DNA of 64,000 nucleotides from Brucella thiophenivorans (GTDB lineage: Bacteria; Pseudomonadota; Alphaproteobacteria; Rhizobiales; Rhizobiaceae): positions 1 to 64,000 of the forward strand of contig NZ_NNRJ01000012.1 of the NCBI RefSeq assembly GCF_002252445.1. The letters run 5' to 3'. Of the stretch, positions 63,752-64,000 are shown in pieces. Within the stretch, counting starts at the first letter, position 1, and each line of letters begins with the position of its first letter. The notes beneath the pieces are model-generated. The model searched no databases. It saw only the letters and a list, made by a program, of their open reading frames with translations, and had not been told where the DNA came from. The position numbers and the translations under genes were made by a program.

Positions 63752-64000
63752 TTCGCCTGCCTGCTGTTTGTTTTTCCATCTGCGATAGTGCAGCACTCAT
63801 TGCCGCCTTATATAACGGGTAATTCGGTCAGAACCCGGTTGGTTCCAATCAACTTTCGTTCCAGTGGATAACATAATGCCAACAGCCGGCTTCCACGCCC
63901 CCAACAAAGCTGAGCGAATATAAAGAGGGCTGTTCAACGCACTCCTCTTACTTTATGCCCGAATTCCATCAACATTTTTCGCTAGGTTTGGTTTATGAAC
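63752..64000. other. Upstream region of the OpgC-like gene
   Basis: No gene, repeat or terminator is evident. It likely contains the promoter of the OpgC-like gene on the minus strand. Confidence 0.4.

Overview
The window is chromosomal DNA of an alphaproteobacterium of the order Hyphomicrobiales (Rhizobiales), most consistent with the Brucella/Ochrobactrum group. The evidence is gene content and protein flavour: the NepR-EcfG-PhyR general stress response cassette, MbfA with an Irr box, a Mur-type Fur protein, RcdA, Pal/Omp16-like and RopB/Omp25-like envelope proteins, a serC leader RNA and short interspersed repeats of the rhizobial type. Species cannot be fixed from the sequence alone.

Layout. 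0-9 kb: IclR regulator divergent from gabD, a DedA protein, dsbB, an HNH nuclease, a DNA glycosylase, gluQ and malate synthase G (glcB). 9-16 kb: XRE-cupin regulator with two acetyltransferases, an MFS symporter, the iron exporter mbfA, a class II amidotransferase, an Lrp regulator and dut. 15.5-21.2 kb: a MacA/MacB-like efflux pair facing a tonB-exbD-exbB energy transducer. 21.4-27.8 kb: a general stress response region with small membrane proteins (DUF883, holin-X-like, DUF1328), two HisKA_2/HWE-type kinases, ecfG, nepR and phyR, and good EcfG-type promoter matches upstream of phyR and DUF1328. 28.06 kb: a Mur/Fur regulator.

28.57-35.04 kb is a small genomic island inserted in the 3' half of tRNA-Glu(CTC). 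A 48-bp direct repeat of the tRNA 3' half bounds it, with additional short repeats just inside the ends. It carries phage-like remnants (a terminase small-subunit-like gene, a motif array in a small gene), a DUF982 gene, a two-gene fluoride channel (crcB pair) behind a perfect 24-bp hyphenated palindrome, three exported proteins whose predicted mature ends all start near Val-Asp-Cys, and several small membrane or coiled-coil proteins. I see no integrase in it.

35-64 kb is conserved core chromosome: rluD, rpoH, an exported inorganic pyrophosphatase, purA, serA-serC (phosphorylated serine pathway, with a leader RNA before serC), a RopB/Omp25-like porin, glmM-ftsH-tilS, and a long minus-strand Tol-Pal/Ruv block (ruvC-ruvA-ruvB-ybgC, gamma-PGA hydrolase-like gene, tolQ-tolR-tolA-tolB-pal-cpoB). 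It closes with rcdA, a candidate small RNA and an OpgC-family membrane protein.

The strongest points for follow-up are the integrase-less tRNA-Glu island and its fluoride cargo, the candidate sRNA near 62.4 kb, the repeated palindromes near 21.3 and 21.7 kb, and the gamma-PGA hydrolase-like gene embedded in the Tol-Pal cluster.
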